From Mesorhizobium sp. M7A.F.Ca.US.006.01.1.1 (lineage in GTDB: Bacteria; Pseudomonadota; Alphaproteobacteria; Rhizobiales; Rhizobiaceae), in contig NZ_RZQL01000039.1 in the NCBI RefSeq assembly GCF_003997935.1, forward strand, positions 1 through 34,712: a stretch of 34,712 bases of DNA, written 5' to 3'. Every line of letters begins with the position of its first letter. Position 1 is the stretch's first letter. The notes beneath the pieces were generated by a model that saw only the letters and a program-made list of their open reading frames with translations, searched no databases and was not told the DNA's origin. Positions 1 to 7,873 of the stretch are shown here, one piece after another. The translations under genes were made by a program, and so were the position numbers.

Positions 1-91
1 TTTCCATGCTGTCGTCGGCCTGGGCGACGCCTGAGCTTGCCAGAGGCAGCAGAGCCAGGACCAAAGCCGAAATTACAATGCGAACGGACAT
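1..91 (-). CDS. Secreted protein, 5' end only; probably the XoxG-type cytochrome c partner of XoxF
   Basis: Only the first 30 codons lie in the window. They encode a typical Sec signal peptide: a short basic start (MSVR), a hydrophobic core rich in Ile, Leu, Val and Ala, and a likely cleavage site after VAQA, followed by acidic residues. An AAGGAAG ribosome site sits about 8 bases before the ATG. The gene lies 179 bases downstream of xoxF on the same strand. In xoxFGJ clusters this is the usual place of xoxG, the c-type cytochrome that takes electrons from XoxF. That identity is inferred from position only, because no haem motif is inside the window. It could instead be xoxJ or another periplasmic protein. 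Confidence 0.6.
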   Translation of the reverse strand, partial: MSVRIVISALVLALLPLASSGVAQADDSME

Positions 92-177
92 TCAAACGCT
101 TCCTTCATTTGCCAATGGACACGGTTTTGCTGTCGCGACCGGCATTGATCGGTGTTTTTGGGTGCGCAACTGAATCA

Positions 178-213
178 AGAGCCCGGCCATGGCTTCCGGA
201 TGATCCGGGCTCT
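178..213 (-). terminator. Inverted repeat between xoxF and the downstream secreted gene
   Basis: Perfect 9-base arms (AGAGCCCGG at 178-186 and CCGGGCTCT at 205-213) enclose an 18-base loop, 57 bases after the xoxF stop codon. No run of T follows on the minus strand, so this is not a classical intrinsic terminator. It may be a partial terminator or an mRNA-stabilising hairpin that lowers expression of the downstream gene relative to xoxF. Confidence 0.35.
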
Positions 214-270
214 CGTTCTTCAAGCCTTTGGTCTCACAAGACCGGAGGCGTGCTCAAGGTTCCCAGCGCA

Positions 271-2172
271 TCAATCCGGGAGACCGAAGACGGTGAGCTG
301 ACCGCCCAGCGTCGTGTAGTCGGCAAGTGCCGCGTAGCCGCCGACAGCACCCAGGCCAGCTGTACCAACGACAGCGGCTTGGTCGCCTTGCGCGCGGCCC
401 TGATCGACGGCGCCATGCCAGGCAGCGGCGTTGTCAGGCGAAAGCAGGCCGCCTGCCAGGCCGATACCTGCCCAGCCACCTACGCCGGACAGAACGGCGA
501 TGTACTGCTTGCCGCCCTGCTCGTAGGTCGTGATGTTGCCGATGATGCCGGACGGGGTCTTGAACTTGTAGAGTTCCTTGCCGTCCTTATCGACCGCCTT
601 GATGTAGCCTTCGAGTGTACCGTAGAAGACGACGTCGCCATCTGTCGCCAACGCGCCCGACCACACCGAGAACTGCTCGGGCTTCGACCAGACGATCTCG
701 CCCTTGGCCGCATCCCAGGCAATGAAGTTGCCCATGTTGCCGTCGCCGCCGGGTGCGGGATACATCGACACGGTGGCGCCAACATAAGGCTGACCGGCGG
801 TGTAGCTCACCTTGTAAGGCTCATAGTCCATGCAGACATGGTTGGTCGGGACATAGAACAGCCCGGTCTTCGGCGAATAGGCCGCCGGCTGCTGGTCCTT
901 CGTTCCAAGCGCCGCCGGGCAGATGCCCGTCGAGTTGGTGTCTTCGCCGTTCTGCTGGGTCGAATATTTCGCCACGACCTGCGGGCGACCATATTGTTCG
1001 CTCTTGGGGTCCATGACGACTTCCGTCGCCCAGTTCACGGCCGGATCGTACTTCTTGGCGACGAGAAGGTCGCCGTTGGCGCGATCCATGGTGTAGGCAA
1101 AACCATTACGATCGAAATGCACCAGCACGTCGTGCTTGGCGCCGTTGACCTCCATGCCATCGACGAGGATCATCTCGTTGATGCCGTCATAGTCCCATTC
1201 GTCATGCGGGGTCATCTGGTAGAGCCATTTGGCAACACCGGTATCCGCATCGCGGGCCATGATCGTCATCGACCAGCGATTGTCGCCGGGGCGTTGGACC
1301 GGGTTCCACGTCGAGGGATTGCCGGTGCCATAGTAGACCAGGTTCAGCTTGGGATCATAGGAATACCATCCCCATGTCGTGCCGCCACCGGTCTTCCACT
1401 GCTCGCCTTCCCAGGTGTTCGTGCCGGAATCCTTGCCAACCGGCTTGCCGAGTTGCGTGGTCTTTTCGGGATCGATCAGGGTGTCTGCGTCCGGACCTTC
1501 CGAATAGGCTTTCCAGGCAAGTTTGCCATCTTTCAGATTGTAGGCGGCCAGCCAGCCGCGAACGCCGAATTCGGCGCCGGATACGCCGATGAGCACCTTG
1601 TCCTTGACGACGACGGGGGCAGCCGTACCGGATTCGCCTTTGCCGCCATCGGTCTGGTCGCCGTTCTTGACCGACCAGACGACCTTGCCGGTCTTCGCGT
1701 CGAGAGCGACGACCGTGGTGTCTGCCTGATTGAGAATGATCTTGCCGTCACCATAGGCAACGCCGCGATTGACCGTATCGCAACACATGATCGGAATGAC
1801 GTTGGGATCCTGCTTGGGTTCGTATTTCCAGAGGATCTTCCCGTCATTCTTGAGATCGAGCGCAAAGACATTGTTCGGGAAAGGCGTGTGGACATACATC
1901 ACATCGCCGATGATAAGCGGTCCACCCTCGTGGCCTCGTAGCACGCCGGTGGAAAAGGTCCACTTGACCTGCAGGTTCTTCACATTGTCCGCAGTAATCT
2001 GGTTGAGTTTGGAATAGCGGGTGTTGGCGTAGTCACCCGTCTGCATTGCCCAGTTCTTCGAATCCGAAGCCAGCTTTGCAAGGTCCTCGTTAGCCGACGC
2101 CGTAAAGGCCGCGCCGAGCGACAGAAACGCCGCAGTGGTTAGAATATAGGTAGCTTTCGTAAGTACACGCAT
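271..2172 (-). CDS. xoxF: Lanthanide-dependent PQQ methanol dehydrogenase XoxF
   Basis: Periplasmic quinoprotein that oxidises methanol (and often formaldehyde) and passes electrons to a c-type cytochrome. The 633-residue product has a signal peptide (cleavage near ASA-NE, residue 27-28) and an eight-bladed PQQ propeller. The adjacent Cys130-Cys131 pair forms the disulfide ring over PQQ. Metal and catalytic residues are visible: Glu201, Asn285 and the motif WDYDG with Asp327 (catalytic base) and Asp329. The extra Asp329 is the hallmark of lanthanide-using XoxF; calcium-type MxaF has a small residue there. The ATG is preceded by GGGAGGAA at good spacing. No mxaI-like small subunit gene is near. 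An apparent insertion of about 20-25 residues lies near the C-terminus (roughly residues 586-611). An electron-acceptor candidate follows downstream. Confidence 0.96.
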   Translation of the reverse strand: MRVLTKATYILTTAAFLSLGAAFTASANEDLAKLASDSKNWAMQTGDYANTRYSKLNQITADNVKNLQVKWTFSTGVLRGHEGGPLIIGDVMYVHTPFPNNVFALDLKNDGKILWKYEPKQDPNVIPIMCCDTVNRGVAYGDGKIILNQADTTVVALDAKTGKVVWSVKNGDQTDGGKGESGTAAPVVVKDKVLIGVSGAEFGVRGWLAAYNLKDGKLAWKAYSEGPDADTLIDPEKTTQLGKPVGKDSGTNTWEGEQWKTGGGTTWGWYSYDPKLNLVYYGTGNPSTWNPVQRPGDNRWSMTIMARDADTGVAKWLYQMTPHDEWDYDGINEMILVDGMEVNGAKHDVLVHFDRNGFAYTMDRANGDLLVAKKYDPAVNWATEVVMDPKSEQYGRPQVVAKYSTQQNGEDTNSTGICPAALGTKDQQPAAYSPKTGLFYVPTNHVCMDYEPYKVSYTAGQPYVGATVSMYPAPGGDGNMGNFIAWDAAKGEIVWSKPEQFSVWSGALATDGDVVFYGTLEGYIKAVDKDGKELYKFKTPSGIIGNITTYEQGGKQYIAVLSGVGGWAGIGLAGGLLSPDNAAAWHGAVDQGRAQGDQAAVVGTAGLGAVGGYAALADYTTLGGQLTVFGLPD

Positions 2173-2858
2173 CCGAATTCCTCCCGAGGTTCATAGTGAT
2201 GAATCATTTGCTGAGCCCACAAGGGCTTGCCCAAGCGATTCACGGGGGGGAAATATTTCCGGCAGCGTGTCACGACCTAAGCCAGATGTGCAGAGGGCAC
2301 CGTTACTGCCCACCTCACCTTGGCCTACGAAAGACTGTCGCCGCTCCCTAATGACGGTGACGCCCTTGAAGCCGGAAACAGGGTGAGGCTATGTCATCGC
2401 AAAACGCTAGGCAAGCAAAAAAGCCTGGGTGTTTTTTTGCACCGCAATATCGTAAATGATGCGGTGCAATATAAGGAAATAAGTAGGACAGTATTTGTTA
2501 GATGAAGTATTCCTGACCGCGAAATAACGATGGGCCGCATAAAATTTGATTATTTTTTGAGTTTTACATTTCACCTAAGTATGGATTTTATTTGGAGGTA
2601 TTCACTTCGATGTCTCGGCCTGGCCATGTACGCGCCCCACCGGGAATCGATAGTGAGCCAAGCATGAGATGATCGTGGGAGTTGGGGAGTGGAGCGGGCC
2701 ATGGGGCCGCCATGCGGAACCACCGTCGACCAGCACTGCATTCCTCCTTTGGTCGTATACGGAAGCCATGGGCGCTTGACTGACTCTGCAGCACGTTGCC
2801 AACTGCCACGGTGATCCCGATAGGGCGCATCGCGCCCAGGCTAACCGGAGGTTTTCCC
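2173..2858. other. Non-coding leader between xoxF and the divergent small secreted gene
   Basis: I see no convincing gene in these 686 bases. The reading frames present lack ribosome sites and have no recognisable protein character. Bases 2400-2600 are clearly AT-richer than the flanking genes, as expected for a promoter region, and hold the dyad described at 2437-2469. The region must carry the promoter of xoxF (leftwards) and probably that of the gene at 2859 (rightwards). Confidence 0.6.
2437..2469. promoter_or_regulatory. Perfect 10-base dyad upstream of xoxF, candidate operator
   Basis: TTGCACCGCA (2437-2446) and its exact complement TGCGGTGCAA (2460-2469) flank a 13-base spacer. In addition the heptamer GCAATAT is directly repeated at 2444 and 2466, 22 bases apart, about two helical turns. 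Neither strand has a T-run after the arms, so a transcription-factor site is more likely than a terminator. It lies about 265 bases before the xoxF start codon. The regulator is unknown. Confidence 0.45.
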
Positions 2859-3212
2859 GTGATCAGATATGTTGGATTTTCGACTTTGCCGCTGCTCCTT
2901 GCCGCGCCGCTGGCCTTCGCAAAACCGGCGGGCGCCGCAGGAGATTACCCGACAGCAACGATTGCCGATTACGTGCTCGGCTGCATGCAGACGAACGGCC
3001 AGACACGTCAGGCGCTGGAAAGCTGTTCCTGCTCGATCGACGTCATCGCCTCGATCCTTCCCTACGACCACTATGAGAGAGCCGAGACTTTCAAGAGCAT
3101 GTCTTTGACCACAGGCGAAAACGCAGGGCTGTTTCGCGAAAGCGCACCGGCGAAGGCAGCCCGTACCGAATTGAAGCGCGCGCAGTCGGAAGCCGACGTG
3201 CGCTGCTTTTAG
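2859..3212 (+). CDS. Small secreted cysteine-containing protein, function unknown
   Basis: A 117-residue protein starting at GTG, chosen because GGAGG lies 8 bases upstream and because this start places a clean signal peptide (core PLLLAAPLAFA) at the N-terminus. The mature part has an early Cys (LGCM), a CSCSID motif and a penultimate Cys (RCF), so four cysteines that could form disulfides or bind a cofactor or metal in the periplasm. I do not recognise a named family, but have the impression that similar small proteins accompany quinoprotein dehydrogenase genes. It is divergent from xoxF and convergent with the SoxYZ-like gene. A role in XoxF maturation or electron transfer is only a guess from position. 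Confidence 0.75.
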   Translation: MIRYVGFSTLPLLLAAPLAFAKPAGAAGDYPTATIADYVLGCMQTNGQTRQALESCSCSIDVIASILPYDHYERAETFKSMSLTTGENAGLFRESAPAKAARTELKRAQSEADVRCF

Positions 3213-3218
3213 AGCCTG

Positions 3219-3241
3219 CTCCATCCGCAAGCCGGATGGAG
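3219..3241. terminator. Hairpin between convergent genes
   Basis: CTCCATCCG (3219-3227) pairs perfectly with CGGATGGAG (3233-3241) around a 5-base loop, starting 6 bases after the stop of the small secreted gene. The plus-strand sequence after it is moderately pyrimidine-rich (TTCCATCCTTT). It lies between convergent genes and could serve both. Confidence 0.5.
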
Positions 3242-3338
3242 TTCCATCCTTTGTCTGGACAGTATCTTCCCGAAACAAGCTCCGCTTTCGGGATCAAGCT
3301 GGCAAGCACCCGGCAGTCCGGCACAAGATATCGAGACT

Positions 3339-4202
3339 TCAGAGTCCCGCTGTCTCCAGCGGCCACTGATTGCGAAATGTTTTGCCGTCCGTATCGATCG
3401 CTTCAACCTGGATTTCGCCATTGCCGTGCACAGTGAAATCGAATCGAAAATTGGGGTCTTCCGAAATCGATATTCCACCTTCCATGGAGAGGATCGGCTG
3501 GCCGGCTTGGGAGATCGACAGTTTCTGGACAAAATGCGCCGGTATGAAATACTGGGTCAGCGGATCCCGTTGCAGCCCCGAATTGTTAGGGTGCCGGATC
3601 ATCAACTGCAGTTCCTCGGTCTTGGTCATCGTCTCTTTGGGCGGGAACTGGCGCAGCTTCATCTGACCCATCGTCGCGTTGGCCTCGTCCTGGTTCTTGA
3701 CCGCAGGGGCGGAGCATCCGCCTGACGCCTTGACGAAGGTCTGCGACATATGGAGTTGGCCGCCCTGCGTCTCGGCGATGGCACGCAGATAGGAATAGTC
3801 GTTGACGCGCACCCGCGTCGACAGATGCGTCACGCCGGCATCCTTGCCGAGCTGGAACGTCGCCGCCACCGGTGCAGGGTTGGCGTCGATGATCAGGGTA
3901 ACGGATTTGATGCCGTCCGGCGCCTTGGCTGGATCGAGATAGATGTCGACGGGCACGATGGCGGCATCCTGCGCCCGCTTCGGCGCTTCGATCCTGACGA
4001 CGCCGGTATCGACCAGAATTACCCGATCGCCAAACACGTCGCCCTTCAAGTCATGCCAGATCCTGTCCGAGGACGCGGTTGTTTGCTGTGCGTTGGCGAC
4101 TCCCGAGGAGCCGAGCAACGTGCCGATGGTCAAGATGATCGCGGCGAAAACGGATGCGAGCGGCAAGGCGAGCTGCCGGCTCGAGTAAGCGTGATTTTGC
4201 AT
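3339..4202 (-). CDS. Quinoprotein dehydrogenase-associated SoxYZ-like carrier
   Basis: A 287-residue secreted protein in which a SoxY-like half and a SoxZ-like half are fused, as in the family named quinoprotein dehydrogenase-associated SoxYZ-like carrier. The start is the ATG after GGTGGAGG; upstream codons in frame look non-coding. Residues 1-39 hold a signal peptide (ending GVANA). Residues about 46-165 are SoxY-like and end in GGCS with Cys163, comparable to the substrate-carrying Cys of SoxY. Residues about 195-285 are SoxZ-like. In the Sox system SoxYZ carries sulfur intermediates; in methylotrophs the carried group is not known. It is the last gene of a six-gene minus-strand run, next to the zinc hydrolase that usually accompanies it. 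Confidence 0.88.
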   Translation of the reverse strand: MQNHAYSSRQLALPLASVFAAIILTIGTLLGSSGVANAQQTTASSDRIWHDLKGDVFGDRVILVDTGVVRIEAPKRAQDAAIVPVDIYLDPAKAPDGIKSVTLIIDANPAPVAATFQLGKDAGVTHLSTRVRVNDYSYLRAIAETQGGQLHMSQTFVKASGGCSAPAVKNQDEANATMGQMKLRQFPPKETMTKTEELQLMIRHPNNSGLQRDPLTQYFIPAHFVQKLSISQAGQPILSMEGGISISEDPNFRFDFTVHGNGEIQVEAIDTDGKTFRNQWPLETAGL

Positions 4203-4320
4203 TTCGATGCCTCCACCAATGCAAGAGAGGTGGTGCCCAGGCTGGCGTTGAGGATAAGCCTTTGGCGACGCCTTGGCAAATCGCCGCGCCTTACAGCTGC
4301 CTGGCGCATGTCGGCGTCGT

Positions 4321-5289
4321 CTATTCCCATTCGAGTTCGGCAAATGCGGCCGTTGCGTTGCGCTCGTTGTAATCGTCGAACAGGTGCCAATTATCCCGTT
4401 CGCTTTCGCCTGCGGTTTTGACTGCTTCGCGCAGCGGCGTTCCGTCGGCGATCGCCTTGCGGATATCGCGCGCCAGAATCTCGAAATAGCGTCGCTCCCC
4501 CGCCAGCGCCTGTGGCCAGTCGGCCGTTACAGGACCATGACCTGGAACGACGCGCGCGGCGCCGATCGCGGCGAGCACATCCATCTGGCGGAGCCATCCA
4601 AGCAGTGATCCGTCGAGCGTCGGCAAGGAGCCCATGAACACGAGATCGCCGGCAAAGAGCGTTCTGGTCGCGGTATCGAATACGGTCAGGTCGTTGTCGG
4701 TGTGCGCCGCCTTCCATGCCCGCAGTTCGATCATGCGCCCGCCGAGGTCGAGTTGCAGGTGATCGTCGACCAGCATGGTCGGAGACACGATCTCGACCCC
4801 CTCCATCAGCGCCTCGCCAAGCTGTTCGCGGTAGTTGTGCAGATAGAACGTGCCACGCGCGTCGAGGGCGCGCGGCAGATTGCGGTGACCGACGATGGTC
4901 GCGCCGATCTCCCGGAATGCCGCATTGCCGAAGATGTGGTCGGGGTGCATGTGGGTGTTGACCAGGAAGCGAACCGGCTTTGCTGTTACCTTTCCGATCG
5001 CGGCGAGAAGGGCGTGCGCCTCGATCAGGCTGCCACCGCTGTCGATGACGGCAACCGCATCGGCGCCGACGACGGCGCCCAGATTGCAGATCGCACCGTC
5101 ATTGGCGGCGGTCATCAATTCATCCGCGCCCTGGAAGGCGAAGACGCCGTCGGCGATTTGCCTGACCGAGAACCGAGAACTGCCGCCTGCGGCCAGAACG
5201 GCTCGTCCGAGGCAGCACGGCAGCAAGGCGGCGCTGGCGGCGGTACAGGCGAAGCCACTTACAAGCCTGCGTCTTAGCCGATCAATCAT
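4321..5289 (-). CDS. Secreted MBL-fold zinc metallohydrolase of the quinoprotein relay (SoxH-related) type
   Basis: A 322-residue metallo-beta-lactamase-fold protein. The metal-binding motif HMHPDH (His113, His115, Asp117, His118) is complete, followed by His196, Asp215 (AGDLVF) and His251 (PGHGP), so both zinc sites look intact. The N-terminus has a twin-arginine-like or Sec signal (RRRLVSGFACTAASAALL). I start at the ATG preceded by GGAGA. It matches the SoxH-related family seen beside PQQ dehydrogenases with SoxYZ-like carriers. The substrate is unknown; hydrolysis of a thioester or persulfide on the SoxYZ-like Cys is plausible by analogy. It lies 118 bases upstream of the SoxYZ-like gene and 34 bases downstream of the ABC ATPase gene. 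Confidence 0.88.
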   Translation of the reverse strand: MIDRLRRRLVSGFACTAASAALLPCCLGRAVLAAGGSSRFSVRQIADGVFAFQGADELMTAANDGAICNLGAVVGADAVAVIDSGGSLIEAHALLAAIGKVTAKPVRFLVNTHMHPDHIFGNAAFREIGATIVGHRNLPRALDARGTFYLHNYREQLGEALMEGVEIVSPTMLVDDHLQLDLGGRMIELRAWKAAHTDNDLTVFDTATRTLFAGDLVFMGSLPTLDGSLLGWLRQMDVLAAIGAARVVPGHGPVTADWPQALAGERRYFEILARDIRKAIADGTPLREAVKTAGESERDNWHLFDDYNERNATAAFAELEWE

Positions 5290-5323
5290 GAAGGTCTCCG
5301 ATATGCATTTCACCTGCAGGCGA

Positions 5324-6064
5324 TCAGGTGACGTCCGGAAATCTGTGATGCAACGACCGCAGAAGATCGCTCATCACCTGCGAATTGCGATGTTGCCGTG
5401 GCAACCGTACGTCGAACACGCCGAGCACATGGGTTGGCCGCGGCGCGAGCACGATGATGCGGTCCGACAGCATCAGTGCCTCGCGTAGATTGTGCGTCAC
5501 CATCAAGGCGGTCGTTGGCCGTGCCGACCACACGGTCAAAAGCAGATGCCGAAGCCGCTCGGCGGTCTGTTCGTCGAGCGAGACAAAGGGTTCGTCCAGG
5601 AAAAGCACCGCCGGCTCGGTGGCGAAAGCCCTGGCAAGTGCTGCCCTGCGCGCAAGGCCAAGCGACAGTTCGGCAGGATAGAGCGAGCGCATGCCGGCGA
5701 GGCCGAGCGTGTCGAACAGCCCGTCGAGTTTTTTCGCTCTCAAGCTTTTCGGCAACGCCAGCCTGACATTCTGCTCCACCGTTCGCCACGGCAGCAGGGT
5801 CGGTTCCTGGAAAACGGCGGCGATGCGGTTCGACCCTCCTTGCGGCAACTGGAAGGAGCCGGAAAAGTCTTTGTCCAAGCCAAGCAGGATACGCAGCGTC
5901 GTGGTTTTGCCGCAGCCCGACGGTCCGAGCAAGCAGGCAAATTCGCCTTGCCGGACCTCGAAGGAAAGGTCCTGAAGCGCCGTGATCGAGACGCCTCGCG
6001 CGGACCTGAAGGTCTTTTCGGCGATGTCGACCTTAAGCGGGACGACGGCGCCAACGGGTTGCAT
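5324..6064 (-). CDS. ABC transporter ATPase, NitT/TauT type, with an atypical signature motif
   Basis: About 246 residues in the NrtD/SsuB/TauB family, the cytoplasmic ATPase of the adjacent importer. Visible motifs: Walker A GPSGCGKTT, Q-loop (VFQEP), Walker B VLFLDEP with D-loop SLDEQ, and H-loop MVTHN. The ABC signature reads ELSLGLARR where LSGGM or LSGGQ is normal, so the second Gly-containing part is degenerate while everything else is intact. The start is uncertain: the ATG at 6064 overlaps the permease gene by 32 bases and lacks a strong ribosome site, and a TTG at 6103 is an alternative. Translational coupling to the permease is likely. Confidence 0.87.
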   Translation of the reverse strand: MQPVGAVVPLKVDIAEKTFRSARGVSITALQDLSFEVRQGEFACLLGPSGCGKTTTLRILLGLDKDFSGSFQLPQGGSNRIAAVFQEPTLLPWRTVEQNVRLALPKSLRAKKLDGLFDTLGLAGMRSLYPAELSLGLARRAALARAFATEPAVLFLDEPFVSLDEQTAERLRHLLLTVWSARPTTALMVTHNLREALMLSDRIIVLAPRPTHVLGVFDVRLPRQHRNSQVMSDLLRSLHHRFPDVT

Positions 6065-6857
6065 GTCGTTCAACGGGCTGCACCAGGAGAAGTTCAATGA
6101 CAAGCATCACGGCCACGAAAGCCAGCGTGTAGGCAAGAATGGCGGCGACGTCGAAGAGCTGGAAATAGAGATGGATCTGGAAGCCGACACCGTTCGAGCG
6201 GCCGAGCAGTTCGACGACCAGGACGATCTTCCAGATGAGGGAGATGCCGGATCGCGACGCGGCGGCAAGATAGGGCTGCAATTGCGGCAGCAGGATATGG
6301 CGGATTCGATCGAGACGGCCGAAGCGATAGACGGTGGCCATTTCGGCGTAACTTGGATCAAGCGTCCTGGCGCCTTCACGCATCGTCACCACGACATTCG
6401 GAATTTTGTTCACCGCCACCGCGCCGATCGCCGCCGCCTCGTTGAGGCCGAACCAGATGTAGCCGAGGACGATGACCACCAGCGCCGGGATGTTGAGGAA
6501 CAGGATCACCCACGGGTTGAAAAAACGGTCGACGCGACGATAGCTGCCGAGCAAAACGCCGATGATGGATCCGATGATCATTGCGACGATATACGCCGCG
6601 GCGACCCGGCCGAGGGTCACGCTGAGATGGTAAAAGAGGTCGCCGTTCGCAGCCTCCTTGAGAAGCACCTGCCAGACCTGCGCAGGTCCTGGAAAGGCAC
6701 GGCTTGGCCAGACGCTTGCCGCAAGGTTCCACAGCAGGCAAAGCGCGAGCAGGGAAACCGCTACGGTCAGCGGGGGCACCAGCGCCGTCGCCAGGCTGCG
6801 TCGGCCGGACATGCTCGGCGGGGCATCACGCGTGCCGTCGGTTCCCAATGCGGTCAT
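6033..6857 (-). CDS. ABC transporter permease, NitT/TauT type
   Basis: A 274-residue inner-membrane protein of the SsuC/TauC class with about six hydrophobic segments (for example TVAVSLLALCLLWNLAA, AAAYIVAMIIGSIIGVLL and WVILFLNIPALVVIVLGYIW). The cytoplasmic EAA loop that contacts the ATPase is visible as EMATVYRFGRLDRIRHILLP. The start ATG overlaps the stop of the binding-protein gene as ATGA (6854-6857), indicating coupled translation; the in-frame region upstream is antisense-like noise. The transported substrate cannot be read from the sequence. Family members import sulfonates, nitrate, pyrimidines or similar small molecules. Confidence 0.9.
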   Translation of the reverse strand: MTALGTDGTRDAPPSMSGRRSLATALVPPLTVAVSLLALCLLWNLAASVWPSRAFPGPAQVWQVLLKEAANGDLFYHLSVTLGRVAAAYIVAMIIGSIIGVLLGSYRRVDRFFNPWVILFLNIPALVVIVLGYIWFGLNEAAAIGAVAVNKIPNVVVTMREGARTLDPSYAEMATVYRFGRLDRIRHILLPQLQPYLAAASRSGISLIWKIVLVVELLGRSNGVGFQIHLYFQLFDVAAILAYTLAFVAVMLVIELLLVQPVERHATRWRRRPA

Positions 6858-7840
6858 TTCCGGGGTTCCTGCCAGAACGTGCCGGGCGCCATTTCCGGCG
6901 CGCTGCCGACAAGCTTCGCGCCGCCGACCGACGCAAGCACATGGTATAGCCTGCCGGCGTCGGCCGCTTCCTCGGCGACCGACCGTCTGGGAATGCCCTG
7001 GCGGTAGCGATCGCGCAGTTGTGCCAGTTCCTTGCCTTCCGCGCGAATGATCGGCGCCAGGCGCAGCCATTCGTCATCGGATCTGGCCAGCAAGTCCTTG
7101 GCTTGCGCGGACGCCCTCACGAAACCCCTGACGGCATCGGGGTTCTCGCTCGCCCATTGGTCATGGAAGACGTAACCGAGCGCCGACACGGGTCCCAGAG
7201 CCCCAAGCGCTTTTGCCGCGTCATTCACGCCGATCAATCGACGGAAGCCATTGGCCTCGAGACGGGCGCAAAAATGCCAGAAATTCAGCACTGCATCGAG
7301 TTCGCCCTGTATCGCCTTTTCCGAAATCAGCGGCGGCGCGCCAAAGACGATGTCGCTGGTTGCCGACAGGTCGACGCCGAGATCGCGCCTGGTCAGCGCT
7401 TGTATCAGCAGCCAACTCTTGTCGAGCGGGCCGCCGGCGACGCCGATCTTCTTGTTCTTGAGATCGGCGACCGTCCGGATCGGCGAACCCTCCTTCACCA
7501 TGATCGCCCCCACGGCGGTGGAATAGGGGGTCAATGTGAGGTCGCCGCCTTCGGAGCGCTGACGCGAGACCCATAGCCAGTCGGAGACGATCATATCGAT
7601 CGCGCCAGCCAGCATCGCGACGTTGGTTGCATCCTCGCCGGCGAAGTCGATGATCTCCAGATCGATCCCGTTCGCGGCATCGAACTTGTGCTGCCGTAGC
7701 GTATCGAGTTCCCAACTCACAGTTCCAAACTTCAGCACACCGAGGCGAATCCTGGCTGCCGCAACGGCCGGCTTGGTAGCAAGAACAGCGGCTGTCCCGA
7801 GGACCGCCAGACGCAGCGTCATGCGCCGTGAAACCATCAT
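6854..7840 (-). CDS. ABC transporter periplasmic binding protein, NitT/TauT (NMT1-like) type
   Basis: A 328-residue binding protein with an N-terminal basic and hydrophobic export signal (MMVSRRMTLRLAVLGTAAV, cleavage near AVAA). The family pattern of two alpha/beta lobes is recognisable: the ligand-lobe start RIRLGVLKFGTVSWEL, then MLAGAIDMIVSDW, GAIMVKEGSPI, and DLKNKKIGVAGGPLDKSW. The ATG follows GGAGGAGG. Together with the next two genes it forms a complete importer. Its location in an operon with SoxYZ-like and metallohydrolase genes beside xoxF suggests a role linked to quinoprotein function. Uptake of a lanthanide complex, a sulfur compound or an organic precursor are all possible, and none is shown by the sequence. 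Confidence 0.88.
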   Translation of the reverse strand: MMVSRRMTLRLAVLGTAAVLATKPAVAAARIRLGVLKFGTVSWELDTLRQHKFDAANGIDLEIIDFAGEDATNVAMLAGAIDMIVSDWLWVSRQRSEGGDLTLTPYSTAVGAIMVKEGSPIRTVADLKNKKIGVAGGPLDKSWLLIQALTRRDLGVDLSATSDIVFGAPPLISEKAIQGELDAVLNFWHFCARLEANGFRRLIGVNDAAKALGALGPVSALGYVFHDQWASENPDAVRGFVRASAQAKDLLARSDDEWLRLAPIIRAEGKELAQLRDRYRQGIPRRSVAEEAADAGRLYHVLASVGGAKLVGSAPEMAPGTFWQEPRK

Positions 7841-7873
7841 GACACCTCCTCCCCAGGGTTCCGCACTGCCAAA

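Noticed and set aside
37..1941. A 634-codon open frame on the plus strand
   Set aside because: It is antisense to xoxF, whose motifs and ribosome site are unambiguous. Long antisense frames are common in GC-rich DNA; the translation is His/Arg/Asp-rich with no family resemblance.
2432..2469. T-run plus stem before xoxF as an intrinsic terminator
   Set aside because: The T-run precedes the stem on the plus strand and becomes an A-run after it on the minus strand, so neither direction gives stem followed by U-tract.
2320..2830. Short open frames in the xoxF leader
   Set aside because: No ribosome site, no family resemblance, and low-complexity or implausible composition; treated as non-coding promoter DNA.
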